A stretch of 64,000 nucleotides of DNA, taken from Mytilisepta virgata (taxonomy: Eukaryota > Mollusca > Bivalvia > Mytilida > Mytilidae). Below the pieces are notes generated by a model. That model was not told the origin of the DNA, did no database searches, and saw nothing but the letters and a program-made list of their open reading frames with translations. Position 1 is the first letter of the stretch. Each line of letters opens with the position of its first letter. The stretch lies in contig CM051511.1 of NCBI GenBank assembly GCA_028015205.1, forward strand, positions 35,766,001 to 35,830,000, in the 5' to 3' direction. A program made the position numbers and the translations under genes. Below are positions 24,324-36,775 of the stretch, one piece after another.

Positions 24324-27300
24324 ATGTCAACACCGCTAAGTCACAGTAACGTCTTAGTAACGCAAAAGATGGCGAAACGGAAGACGCTAATGTTTTTTGC
24401 TATCGTAACTTCCTTGATTTTAAAGATTTCAGTTGTGTGTTTGAGTTTCGGTCTATTGTTCGAGGTGCCTCCTGAGGATGATATGCTAGAAAAATGCCCT
24501 GCAGCTAATGTAACATTGAGGTAAGCAAGAAATTTTAAAATTTGTAGTTTCATCGTATGACGTCTTAGTAAAGATAAACAATTTCATGTGAAAAAAGATA
24601 TTTTTTCTTGTTAAAGTTCAGACAATTCGCGTGTATAAATATGAAAAAACTCTATATATACGAATGTGCTTAAAGTGGATATATTTTGTAATATATCGTT
24701 TGACGATATTTTGGACGTCATATTAGAATAGTAATTTTGCCCTCTGCAGTATAACCGTGGAGATTCCGAAAGTAGAATAATCCGTATATCTAAAAAAAAC
24801 CTCGTAACATTATAATTTCTGAATAACTAATGTTTGTGAATTTTTTCTAGCCTCCTACCAGTTTCTCTCGACAGAAAAGGTCTGACTAATGTCGTGTCCA
24901 AGATGGCTACCAGTGCCGATGTCACAGTGAACTATGTTACTCATATGAATATTTGGAAAGTAAGTTTGAACAGATATATGAAATATCTTGTGAATATTAT
25001 TACTTTTATTTATTTCTTAATGTTTCAGTTTAATTCTTGTGTTTCTTTTCTATACTTTCTTGATTTGCTTTTTGTCACGAATTTTATTCAAAGTTTTATT
25101 TTCCTTACATTCTGTCTGTTTTATTTCTTCCAATCTAAATGTTTCACTTCTTTCATCTGTATCTGCCTGTCATTCAGTCTTTTCTTTAAAATCTTTCTTT
25201 TACTCAGTGGCTGAGTACAAACCTTATACAGCTGTTGTTGTGTACAGTGATTGTTTACCTCGTCTACAGATTGACAAGAAGTAACATAGTGTATGCTGGA
25301 TTTGTTAGAGGTGTGTAGATTTTCACGGAATGTTATAATATCCACCGTGTTAAATCAGTAACGCTTTGAAGACGGCACAATTTTCAATTTATCATTTTTC
25401 ATTTTTGTTGCTCTCAACAGCTATAAACTAAGATCAAATCAGATCCCTAAACGGCTATTAGATACAGGCTTGTTACATATTTGCAAATGTATTAGATAAT
25501 CGATCGTTTCCTCGGATCTAATGTTTACAAAAAACGAATATCCTTACATCGTTAATATAAAACCAAGGCTACAATACAGGATAATTTCAAATTGAAGATA
25601 CTACCCGTATTTCTCATATCAGAATGTTAATAATTTCTTTTCACAAAATATTACAGAGTTAAAATTAGTACAAGGACTCATGGAACACAGAAAATGGCAG
25701 ATTGAGGAATATTCAGATGAAATGAGGGGTAAATATATTAAACTTTGGATGATTTTAATATTCTTTCTTTTAAACTAGAATCATGTGATTGTATGTGTCA
25801 GTTTGACAATCATGCTGATCTGATTTTTTTTTACATATACATGTATTTCAAAACGTATAAATTTAAAATACTGCATGGTTTTTTTGGACACCATTGCGTC
25901 CTCTATATACATGAGCTCTTACAAAATATCTGAAAAGTACTACTAACAGTTTCTTAATGAAGCGTTCACTTGTGATAATTTTTATGAAAAGAGTATATTA
26001 CGTTATATTTACAGAACTAAAGATTAGGTTAGACAAGAACAAACACACGAGAATCCCGACTCTTCTCTTGGCTTTAGAGAACGTTTACAAGCAAATCGAT
26101 GCCAGACTTCAGGAAGAGAATAATATGATGGCTCAAATCGAACTATGGAGACCAACAATGAACGCCAATACAAGGAAAGTAAGACTGATGAACGAGTATA
26201 TGTGGAGAACCGGAAATCAGGACCAGGTGCATACTATTAGGAACGTTGGAGTGTATGCAGGTAATTCGTTTTAGATCATGTGTTACCTGTAGTTTTTTGT
26301 GTTTTTTTATAATAAAAACCAAGTACTACTTGTTTTATTTATTTAAGAATTAAATGCATCATCAACACGAACTCCTATAAAAAACCAGGAGTGGACCCAG
26401 GTCCTCCGGAAAGGTAAGCAGTTCCTGCTCGGAATACGGCATCCGTCGTGAAGTTCATCCGGTTGTAGTCACAAATCGGTGGAGGTACATGAAATGTTAC
26501 GACAGTGGGAACAGGTCCAACATCATCTGAGATTATAACTATCTTTAATACAGGAAGATGTAGAAGTGGAGGGGTCACATTTAAAAAATGTGATCCCGAG
26601 TGTGGAAGTCCCTTACCCTACATTTTTCTGTATGAATGAAACAATTTCTCTCATAACAGACCGTAAAAATTTAAAGAAATAGATTCAGAGATAAAATGGC
26701 CGCCATGACGGGAAAAATCTTGTTACAAAACAAGAGAAAAACTAACATCATGATCGGAAAGATCATACACAATTTGGTTTTATACTACAAGTAAAACTTG
26801 AAATTAAATTCTAAATGGGAATCATTTATTCGTTTTCTTTTTATAAGCAAATTCTTTTTGAAATTTTCCGGGAAGGTTGATATTTTCCTGACGTTTTAAC
26901 ATTATGGCGTCGACGAAATGTACGGTGGCGTTACGTTTTGTGTCACGTGATGTAAGACAAAAATATTCCGCTTGTGATGAGAGAAAGTGATATTGGGTGT
27001 CTTACACCGTCAATCGTTATCTACAACCGCTTGTAATGAGAGAAATTGGAACACTGTAACGGTCAATCAATTCGTGATGACGACTGTAAAATTTCCTAAG
27101 TGACGACATCAACGTATCCCTGATAAAACCCTGATTAAAAGACTTTTGTGACAGCAGTAATCCTCTTTGTCGAAAGTTATGGTAACCACCCCCCCCCCCC
27201 CTTCCGCAGTAACTCGCTATATAACCCTATAAGGATGTGCGGAAAATTTGGGTGGGCTTTTCATGATTTTTGGTATTAATTTGGGGTATGATTTGAAAAA

Positions 27301-28501
27301 CTAATATTTATTCGGGTTGTATTTACACAAACTTTGAGTGCTATTCAATTCCTCAGATATTTGTATATAAACATTAATATTAGTTCGGGTGTGTTTTTTC
27401 GAGATGGCTGTTTTCGGGTAGGATCCAGAGAGCCAGCCCCCCCCCCCCCCCCCACAAAACCCCGGGATAACTCACGCATGCCTTTCATGGAATTTGGAAT
27501 TGGATATTGGAATTTGTCTTTATTTAACGGCAACACGTCATCTATATAACGAAAAGTGAAATTAAAGGATTGGTCTACTTAGTTTATTTTTGTTTTCACG
27601 TAGTAGCCCTTTAATAAAGTCCGCTTCACATGAGTACAGAAACAGAATACTAAAAATATTTTTGTCTTTTTTTTTTGTTTGTTTGGTTATTTCTTTCCGG
27701 TGCTTTTCAAAGTTTTGATCTTGCAGGTTAATCCATAATGCACGTTGTACTTAAGAGATTTAGTACTGAATTTTTCCAAATTGTGAATGCAATGAATATG
27801 GACAAACTGAAAATTCCGGCTGAAAAAGCCTCCATGATTGGTGTTAGTATGGATTACCGTAAAAGGACTAGTGGTAGCATTTGTAGAATTTTACTTTTTT
27901 ATTATGAAAAATGATGTTTTTTTAGGAAGAAGATTCAGGGAGACCACTGAAGATTTACACGATCAAATTCAGAACATTAAAGATGTGTTAGAAGAGTCTT
28001 CCCAGTTATTAGATATTAAGGGTAAGACAATTAGTCCTCTAAGATATGTTTATATCAGTTATAAAACACTTTACTCAAGTTGTGCATCAATGTGCTGATG
28101 TACTCAAGATTTTTTTTTTAATTTGATCATTCAGACAGACCTGTTTGCTATAGACCATTTTCATGCTTATTATTTTGTTCTATTTTTTTAAAGACACTTC
28201 CTTCAAGTCATCGCAAATCGCTTATATTGTTTTAGTTATAAAATAAAACCAATTTTATTGTAGAGATAGCCCTTTTCGGTTATAGTATTTAAAAATAGTT
28301 GAGGATTAATTGTGATCAACTGTAATATTTGCAGTCTATGAACGAAAAACCTAAATCACGTGGTATACTAAACCAACAGCGTAAAATTTAGTCTATGATA
28401 TGATACCAATCTAAATGACATATTACATGTATTACATTCAATACTAAATTATTGCTTTCTCTTTTTTTGTGTCAGGATTGCCACTGAGATGTGATTGGTA
28501 A
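24324..28501 (+). CDS. Two-membrane-segment, coiled-coil-tail protein, copy 1 (seven exons)
   Basis: I do not recognise this family. Exons: 24324-24520, 24851-24959, 25208-25310, 25657-25728, 26015-26260, 27926-28021, 28476-28501 (849 nt, 282 residues, TAA at 28499). Every junction is GT-AG and keeps the frame, and each exon has a counterpart in the gene at 31179-36544. Residues 22-46 are a first membrane segment preceded by basic KRK. Residues 47-102 form a loop with an N-V-T glycosylation site. Residues 104-123 (TNLIQLLLCTVIVYLVYRL) are a second membrane segment followed by basic residues. This predicts a hairpin with both ends in the cytosol. Residues 137-274 are charged helix with heptad-like spacing, and the tail ends GLPLRCDW. 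An in-frame ATG at 24321 is an alternative start; 24324 matches the paralog. It could be a membrane scaffold or receptor-associated protein, but no catalytic motif is visible. Confidence 0.75.
26375..26630 (-). repeat. Dispersed repeat with degenerate ORF, in intron of two-membrane-segment gene 1
   Basis: Shares AAAAAACC(A/G)GG, AGGTCCTCCGGAAAGGTAAG and a GGCATCCGTCGTG-like run with 38230-38343. The minus frame is open for 67 codons and reads DYNRMNFTTDAVF then AGTAYLSGGPGSTPG. It is probably a remnant of a longer mobile element. Confidence 0.45.
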
Positions 28502-28560
28502 TTGGTGATGTGATTGGTGATTGGTGATGTGATTGGCGATTGGTGATGTTATTGGTGAAG
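28490..28560 (+). repeat. GATTGG/GATG minisatellite across the stop codon of two-membrane-segment gene 1
   Basis: Repeats of GTGATTGGT and GATGT start in the last codons (TGT GAT TGG TAA) and run into the 3' UTR. Copy 2 has no such expansion at the same place. Confidence 0.7.
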
Positions 28561-28642
28561 GGATGCTGTGGACTCAGTTGTGTTATTATTTTATTTCTGT
28601 TTTATGTATCATTTGCGTTGTTTTGTTAATTTTATTTTCATT

Positions 28643-28648
28643 AATAAA
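28643..28648 (+). promoter_or_regulatory. Polyadenylation signal AATAAA for two-membrane-segment gene 1
   Basis: AATAAA lies about 140 nt past the stop codon, after a short 3' UTR that begins with a GATTGG-type minisatellite. Confidence 0.55.
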
Positions 28649-28722
28649 TAATAGTAAAAATAATCATGTTATATTGACTTATAAATGATCATAAATAGCA
28701 AACTGAAGTAAAATAGAATAAA

Positions 28723-29443
28723 TATACAATACATAGTCATTGTCTGAAAATATAAAATTTATTTGGGCGAGCTTTAGAAACATGAGAAAAGGCGATCTTT
28801 AGTGAGCCTTTTCCCATCTTTCGCAGCGAGCCCAAATAAATTTTATATCTTCCGACAATGATTTTGTATAATCTTTATCCTGCAATCCCCTTTAGATGCG
28901 TAAAATGCCTTAAAATTACATTTGAAGTTGAAATTCAACTGCAGTGAAAACGCGGGAAACGTCACGACGTCATCTGGTACATTCACTACGCTCCTCGCGT
29001 TCTTCATGTAAACAAGTACCAGTAGACTTTATTAGGTCATTGACCTAATACGACTAAAGTTTATTCTACTCTACCCCTTTTTTTGATTTATCCTGCAATC
29101 AAGCCATTTCCGGTCTAATAAAAAGGGTAGAATCAACTTTAGTTGTATTAGGTCAATGACCTAATAAAGTCTACTGGTACTTGTTTACATGAAGAGCGCG
29201 AGGAGCGTAGTGAATCAACATTGCAGTTGAATTTCAACTTCAAACGTAATTTCAAGGCATTTTACGCATCTAAAGGGGATTGCAGGATAAAGACAATACA
29301 AAGTCATTTGCGGAAAATATAAAATTTATTTTCGCTCGCTGGGAAACATGGGGAAAAGGCTCACTAAAGCTCGCCTTTTCTCATGTTTCTAAAGCTCGCC
29401 CAAATACATTTTATATTTTCCGACAATGACTATGTATTGTATA
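28723..29443. mobile_element. 721-bp nested inverted-repeat (foldback) element
   Basis: The left arm (about 28723-29083) is the imperfect reverse complement of the right arm (about 29120-29443), starting TATACAATACATAG and ending CTATGTATTGTATA. Each arm has its own smaller hairpin (around GGGCGAGC ... GCGAGCCC). Each arm also carries AGGTCA-N-TGACCT (29034-29046 and 29150-29162). No ORF. A degenerate end of the same family may lie at 58445-58490. Confidence 0.8.
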
Positions 29444-31178
29444 TATACAAACCTAAAGCAATCATACTATAAAATCTAAAAAAATAATTGAGAAAGACCT
29501 CATTTGCTCCGGAAGGGTATACGTATGTCCTATCTGCTGCGCTTACGATTTTCTTTAAAATAAATGTGGGAAAATTAAATTGATATTGCACAGAGTAAGC
29601 ATTTTTAATCAAGATGAAACACACAGAGTTATTGGTTACTATTGCATAGATGTTTAATGTGAAATTTTGGGATTATTTGACCCATCAGTTTTAGAAAAGA
29701 AAATTATTCAAAATTTGGACTACAACTATATTGTGTATATAGACCATTTTCATGCTTCCGATTTGATGATTTCCGAAAAATCCCTACATCCTTATAATTA
29801 TAAATCGCCTATGATAAGCAACGAAAAGCATTATTCCTTGAAGCATATAATTTCGTAAAAAAAGTTATTTTGAATTTCCGGGTCCCGGGTGGCTTATGAA
29901 TCTGCTGAGCGTGAATAAATAATAAAATACATCAACATAGTTTACAATGCATTAGAATATGAGTGAACCAAATGCATACAATACACGTAATTTATCATGC
30001 TCTTACATAGACACGCAACCAGTTTTGCGTAACGAACCACACCTGTAGGACTTTAAAATAAGAAATAAATCGGAATATAGCAATGTCAGTAAACGCCAGT
30101 TGGAGTTCTTTTGGGGGAAGTTATTTGAAAACTGGATTCCGCTTCTTTACAACCTTTTCCAGCCTATTTTGGGACCAACAAACTGTGTTTTCCGCCCAGT
30201 GGCACCCCTAGTGTTTACAGACATTGCTACGGAATACACAAATCCGTTATTGTTGCTATCAAAATTGTATAATTTAGACAACTATAAGCACCGACTGGCT
30301 TCTTAAAGGCAAGCGATTCTGGTCAATGTCATGAATATTGAGTATATCTATTGCAGCCATATTTAATTTTATTTGAACAAAACGTCATTAACTAATCCTG
30401 AAATTCGAATACCTAAAAATATACAACGAGTAACCAAACAACAGATTAATTCACGAATGCGCGTAGCACGAGTTGTATAGATTTTTGTCATTGGAATTTC
30501 AGGATTAGTTGTTAATTTCTGTTAATTAAATTCGATAATCCTTCTATAAGATTTAAAGAGATAATACAATGGATTGTGTTTAAATGTGACTACTCGTCCA
30601 CCTTTGTATTGAAAAGTCGTTGCTGACGGCTATCAAGTTCTACGTCATTTCCTAAAGTGAGATATGACTTTTGTTCACCATATGAAATTTAGGATTTTCT
30701 TTCACTCGGAATCCAGGTGTTTCACCATACAAAATATAATTAAAAAGTAATAACTGTATTTTAACAAATTGTTTTACACAACTGTCGGCAATCTGAGCAA
30801 TAACTAGAGGCTCATTTAACTTGTTCATCTTAAGCGTGACTAAAAATCTAAGTGCAAGTGGTTTCAGACCAGAAGTCTTTTAAATGAATTTTTCCATTGA
30901 GTCCTATGTTAAAAAAAAGTTCGGCTGTGGCAGCCATCTTTTCGCCAATACTAGGTGGATGGAATTGAACCCCTGGTTTTCTGTTTGTCCTTTAATACGA
31001 ATAACATGCGTCAATACTGATCAATGTGTTGAATTCCTGCTATTTTTACACATTTTTCGGCATAAAATCATTGTTCCATATCACTCCAAATAAATCTGTG
31101 TTCGGAGTATTCTGATTAACTTCAGAACATGATAATGGTAACGACCCCGATCCCCCTTTTGCACAGACGTCTTTTGTG
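29444..31178. other. Intergenic stretch between the two-membrane-segment genes
   Basis: Apart from the foldback copy at 30390-30735 I see no supported feature. Short open frames here carry no recognisable motif. Confidence 0.4.
30390..30735. repeat. Third, diverged copy of the foldback element
   Basis: It has the same head (AACTAATCCTGAAATTCGAA), the same inverted partner (GGAATTTCAGGATTAGTT) and the same tail (GTGAGATATGACTTTTG) as 1911-2662, with many substitutions. It lies 5' of two-membrane-segment gene 2. Confidence 0.65.
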
Positions 31179-34100
31179 ATGTCAACTTCATTAAGTCACA
31201 GTAACGTCTTAGTAACGCCAAAGATGGCTACACAGAAGAAGCTGATGTATTTCGGCATCGCAATTTCCTTGTTTATAAACGTTTTAGTTGTGTTTTTTGG
31301 CTGTAGAACATTGTTCGTGGTGCCTTCAGAAGAAGATATCATAGAAGAATGTTATGTGTGTAATGTAACATTGAGGTAAGCATCTTGACATGTTAAAATA
31401 TAATTTTATACATGTTATAGTAAACTCACTATTGGCCGTTGGTAAGGCTGGGTTTATGGAGTGGTCCTTTTTAAAGAATAATACCCGTGGCTTTCTTCTA
31501 CTACTTTATGAGATTTGGGTTCCCTAAGGTTCTTGTTAATTCCTATAGAGACTCTTCAATTAAACGAAAGAACTACAGTATAACTAGTCAGTGTTATTTA
31601 TAAAAAACATTCAAGGTTTTCATCAGTCTAAAAACATAAGGCGTCATAAAACTGGAATTTTTTGGGTACATAATTTCAGTTAATCCTACTTTGTAACATA
31701 AATGACTGATTTTTCTTTTATCGTTTTCGAAAAGAATTTGTTTATTTTTGGTGAATGTACAAAATCATGGTATATATGAGTAATATGCAGATCTTAATTT
31801 GACAAAAATCTACCATAAATTTCTAAGGCTCTTCCTTTGGATGCAGAGGTAACCCTTAGCTGTGTTTGGATTCCTGTTTGTTTTAATTGTTTGGGGGTTT
31901 TGATGGTTGTGCTTATTAATTCATCATTATATCTTTACCTGGATTTCCAACATTTTGATCCCGAGCACAGCTGATGAGTTGTCAGTCAACGAAATGGCCA
32001 TACAGTGCATCAAATTTATTTCGGTATTTTGTGATACATTTTATTATAAGTCGTTTTATGCTCCTTTTGACAGCTCACCATTTCCATTTATTTTCCTCTT
32101 TTTCTATTGTCGAATGAGCTGTTTCGCAACATTCTTACTTTTTTGTTTATTTCTGAAACAGTTGTATATAACTGTACAGTCAGGTATATGACTGACGTGT
32201 GCTAAAAACAAATCCATTTTCCCCTTTACACACAACTAGGGGAAACAACTCTGAATGCAGTCTTGAAGATGAATGCATAAATCATTTAAAGTGAGATGTA
32301 TAAATACCAGATTTGTTGTACACTTGCCATATTTTTTGTAGCCTCCCACAATTCCCTGTCAATAGAAAAGATTTGACGGTTTGCTTGTTAGAGATGGCTA
32401 ACGTTGCCAATTTCACAGCGGAATATTCTACTGATACATCCGTGAATGTTGGGAAAGTAAGTTTTGAACAGATAGAAGTTTGTATATGTTAAACAATGAA
32501 TTTTGTTCTTTTTATTTATTTTTTACTGTTTCAGTTCAACTCTTGTATTACTTTCTTTTCCATTTTTTCTGTAATTGCATTTTTCTTTATTCATCTTTAG
32601 CTTAATTTTCATTTTCTTTCTGCTCTGTCCGTTTTATTAATTTTTTCCTTTCATCTATATCTGCATATCATTCCTTCTTTCTTTTACTCAGTGGCTGAGT
32701 ACAAACCTCATACAGCTGGTGTTGTATACAGCGATTGTACACCTTGTCTACAGTTTGATAAGAAGTGATGTAATGTATGCTAGATTTGTTAGAGGTGTGT
32801 AACTTTTCAGGGAATGTTATTAGAAATCTTTTTCTCGTGCATGTTCAAAATGAGACCAGCAAAGCAGATAGTGTTTTGTAATATTCAATATAAATTTTAG
32901 AGATTCTGTTCGTGACGCATCGTTTTGATTATTCATAAACTTAGATTGACTATTTTCTGAGCCATAAATACTTTACACTTTGATATATTTAGGTGAGATT
33001 ACTATATAGCTGGTCGGGTTTTAGCTTCAAATCGTTTTTTTTTTTTTTTTTTTTTTTTTTTTGTTATCGACAATGGTATAAACAATAAACTTTCCAAACG
33101 GTTGCCATAGTTACAGAAAAATTAAGATTAACATTCATGTAACATTATAGTTTTTATTTTCTCTGTTAAAGAATTAAAAGTATTACAAGGACTAATGAAG
33201 CACAGAAGATGGCAGATTGAAGCATATTCAGATGAGATGATAGGTAATTGTTTTAAATTCAGTGGATTTTTATATTTCTTTCTTTGAAGCTTTGAAACTT
33301 TGAATGACGTGTTTATATCTGGTATGGTTACCAAAAAGCATACATGTATTCGGAAGATTTATCTGTGGCAACCTCTGTGTCTCTAGAATTGTAATAATTT
33401 TGATGCGCTAGATGTACACATTTCCATAATGAATTTCTAAAAGAGTAAATTCTTTGACATCAATTTTCATAAATGCATTACAGTTCCTTGATCTGAAACG
33501 AATATCTTTATCTAGGTATATTTAGTGAGTATACTTTACCATATAAATTAAAATTCATAAATATATGACAGTGTGTACCCTGTGGGCTCCCTATTCGGTC
33601 AGTCCGTCAGATTGTGAGATTAAAATATGAACAAAACGATGCCGTCTTGAAGGTCTGTTTGTCCAGTCCGATATGGATTAGGTCATGTTTTAATTTATTT
33701 ATCATGTACTGCTTAAGTACATAGTCTGAACGCACCAGGTCTGATATTGTAATATCAGATTGACCACGTGACACACCCGGTCTTTCAGACTGGTCACATG
33801 ACATATCCTGTCTGATATGCCCAGTTACGTTCAAATAGCACTTGGATGATGGGTTATTAGCCTGATATGTGCAAATATGGGTTGTTCACTTCCGGTCGTT
33901 CACATATATTAAGTACTAAGTATACATGTACGATAAAGTCATGTATCTTTAAGTTACCGTTACCAGACCAGGATCTCTTGAAACAGTTTATAAACTAATA
34001 ATTGTTAATAAGTGGGGTATACTTATATTTTCAGAGTTGCAGATTAGATTAGACAAGAACAAACACACAAGAATCCCAACTCTTCTCTTGGCTTTAGAGA

Positions 34101-36544
34101 ATGTGTACAAACAGGTCGATGCCAGATTTCAGGAAGAAAATAATCTGATATCTCAAATAGCTGCATGGAAACCAACAATGGCCGCCAACACCGTGAAAGT
34201 AAAACTGGTCAATGAGCGTGTGCGGAGAACCGGACGTTCGGAACAGGTGCAGAACATAATTAAGATTGGATTATACGCAGGTAATTTCATATTGTTTGAC
34301 GCTGTGACAATCAGGTGATTTGTAAAATAACAATCCAAAGATACTAATATTAGATACAGTAAATTTATACTATGCTGTATACGACGCATTTCAAGGAGTT
34401 ACCTCTCATCAGCAGCATTAAAACCGAAACATTTGGAAGACCAAAAACCAAACTTATATTAAATTATCGTAAAGGCGAATCTTCGCTAATAAATAGATCT
34501 AGAAAGTAAAAATAGTCCTTAATACCCTGTTTTAGTGAGTAACTTTTCTTTCCGTATATTTTTTATCATATGTTGACAAATTTTTCAAGTCGAGTGACAA
34601 AAAATATTGGAAGCGTGAAAAGTTGTTTATTTTAGCATACTTAAATTTTAGTTGCATTTCACTGAATTTCGGAAATACGATTGCATGAATATAAGTATTT
34701 GGTTTACATAAATATTTCATTCCTAGATGGAAAGCTATGATAACAATAGTGAGTTCACAACATGTCGTAGGAATTCAAATGATAATTCATGCAAAATAAT
34801 TTGAATTCATGAACACGTTTAATGTGAAATTGCTGTCAGATGTATATATATAAGAACGGAATGCTTCTTTTAATAGTTTCGTAAAATTCTTTGATACCAA
34901 TTTGTATGCACAAGATGTGCAAATATCATCGATTTTTGACTCGTCTGTTATGCTGAAGGTCTAAAATGTTGAAAAACCAAAACAATAATCTAAACGTTGA
35001 AGGGCAAAATTAATTCAAAAAAGCCAAAAAGACCAAAAGGGTAAAGCCAAAATCATCTATAAGGACAGAGTTATCCATGAGGAAGTTACTTCTTAGTTTT
35101 CACAAAATTCAAAATGTTTGTAACTGTAAATTATAAGTATAATTTCGGGCTAGTATTGAAATACTAGAAGCAGAGCCAGGAATACCCTTTGGGGACTTTG
35201 AATCAGTGGAATTTATTCTTTGATTCCAATTTTAATGAATGTGCGCACATTTTTAGCATGAACGCTCCTGCGCTTCTTACAAAATGTGCTTTGGTCTGAG
35301 CTTACACACTTATGAAACTACATAAAGAAGCATCTAACTCTTAAATATTACCAACAAATTGGTATTGTTGTAGAAAACAGATTCAGGAAGACCACTGAAG
35401 ATCTACATGATCAAATACAAGAGATCAAAGAACTGTTGGAAGAGTCATCACGATTATTAGATGTTAAAGGTAAACATATTTATAAACGAATTGGTGATAT
35501 AAGAGATTTATATTATGTGTTAAAATATTTGGCTTTGATCATCAGAACCGGATAAAAGGTAACTTGACCATTTTATGACGGGGAGTGCGGCGGTGAACTT
35601 GAAACCCCTACCCGAAATTATCCACGTTATATTGACTTGGTTACATACCCAAAATTATCCAAAAATAATAACATTGTTATGATATCCAGAAAAAGATAAT
35701 GGATAGACCTGAATTCTCCACAGTGCTTTATAAAAATCTGCAGAAATTTTTTTAAATCCTGACCGGAATTCTCTAGAGTGTCAAAAAATCCTGACCCGAA
35801 ATCTCCGCCGGATTTGTAAAATCTTGACCCGAATTTGACGCACGTCCCGTATCTAAATATCATTGAGTTACGAGTTTTGATCACCTTAATATATAATTTA
35901 AATCTTATTCAGCAACGGTTAACCAAAAGTAGTACTGATAGGATTAAGCTTAAAAAGAAATACTCGCCACCCTGCTGGCTATAAAAGAAAAACTCCAATT
36001 CAAAATACGCGGCTACAATTGCACATGACATGGTATCTCCAATACTATAATGGTCATTTGCCTTGATAACATATATACAGTAAAACCTGTATATATCGAA
36101 CCCCTTCGTGTCTAACGACTTTCTTCGAATAAGAGAGGTGTTTGTTTTGCGCAGGTTATATTAATAAAAAACATATTCATAATACTTACTCAAAGAGGAG
36201 TTCAATTTAAAGGATTTGGTTTAGACAGGTTATAATGTAAATAAACACCAGTACCTACAAAACATCAAATGCACTCAAAAAGTCTTTTCATTCAATAATT
36301 ATGCTGGCTTGGTAGGCTGGCCTTTTATATAGTTGTATGCAGACAATTCAAAAAGATTCAAATAAGAATGTTAGCCTTTTGGAAGATATTACTCAAACGT
36401 TTACCGTGTAATATTCTTATAGAGATATTCGTGCTTTGAGTAACCCAATACAACGTACGAATGGTATTGTTGAGGAAATCGTTTGCAGTCAGTATTCATA
36501 CTTTATTTTTTTTTTCAGGATTGCCACTGAGATGCGAGTGGTGA
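31179..36544 (+). CDS. Two-membrane-segment, coiled-coil-tail protein, copy 2 (seven exons)
   Basis: Tandem paralog of the gene at 24324-28501, not a recognised family. Exons: 31179-31375, 32342-32456, 32692-32794, 33172-33243, 34035-34280, 35374-35469, 36519-36544 (855 nt, 284 residues, TGA at 36542). Exon lengths equal those of copy 1 except exon 2, which is two codons longer. Intron phases are identical. It has membrane segments near residues 22-46 and 106-125, the same N-V-T site in the loop, and a helical tail of about 150 residues ending GLPLRCEW. The most conserved stretch is in exon 5 (LDKNKHTRIPTLLLALENVY), mostly unchanged between copies while the loop has diverged. That suggests constraint on the cytosolic part and faster change outside. 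Introns hold a 29-nt T run (about 33034-33062) and a dispersed repeat copy at 34885-35090. Both copies look intact. Confidence 0.75.
34885..35090 (+). repeat. Dispersed repeat D, copy (plus), in intron of two-membrane-segment gene 2
   Basis: Shows TGCACAAGATGTGCAAATAT, the GACTCGTCTG box, GTCTAAAATGTTGAAAAACC and CAAAAAGACCAAAAGGGTAA in the family order. Confidence 0.6.
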
Positions 36545-36604
36545 AGAAGTGTTGTGGACTTGGTTGTGTGAAAATTTTGCTTTTTTGTTAAATTTAATTG
36601 GCAA

Positions 36605-36610
36605 AATAAA
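36605..36610 (+). promoter_or_regulatory. Polyadenylation signal AATAAA for two-membrane-segment gene 2
   Basis: AATAAA lies about 60 nt after the TGA of copy 2, inside an A-rich stretch. Confidence 0.55.
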
Positions 36611-36775
36611 AAAAAATTACTTGATTTACTCGTTTTATTAAATTACTAAAGTGATAAAAAAAATAATTGCATTTAGTATGTATTTTGATGTATATTTTCA
36701 TATGATGTATCATGTATATAATATGGTTGTCATAATTAGGTCTGCGAGTCGATGATATCGGTAAAATGACCGTTC

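Noticed and set aside
28500..28560. CRISPR-like regular short repeats
   Set aside because: Direct GATTGG units without unique spacers in a eukaryotic 3' UTR; a minisatellite.
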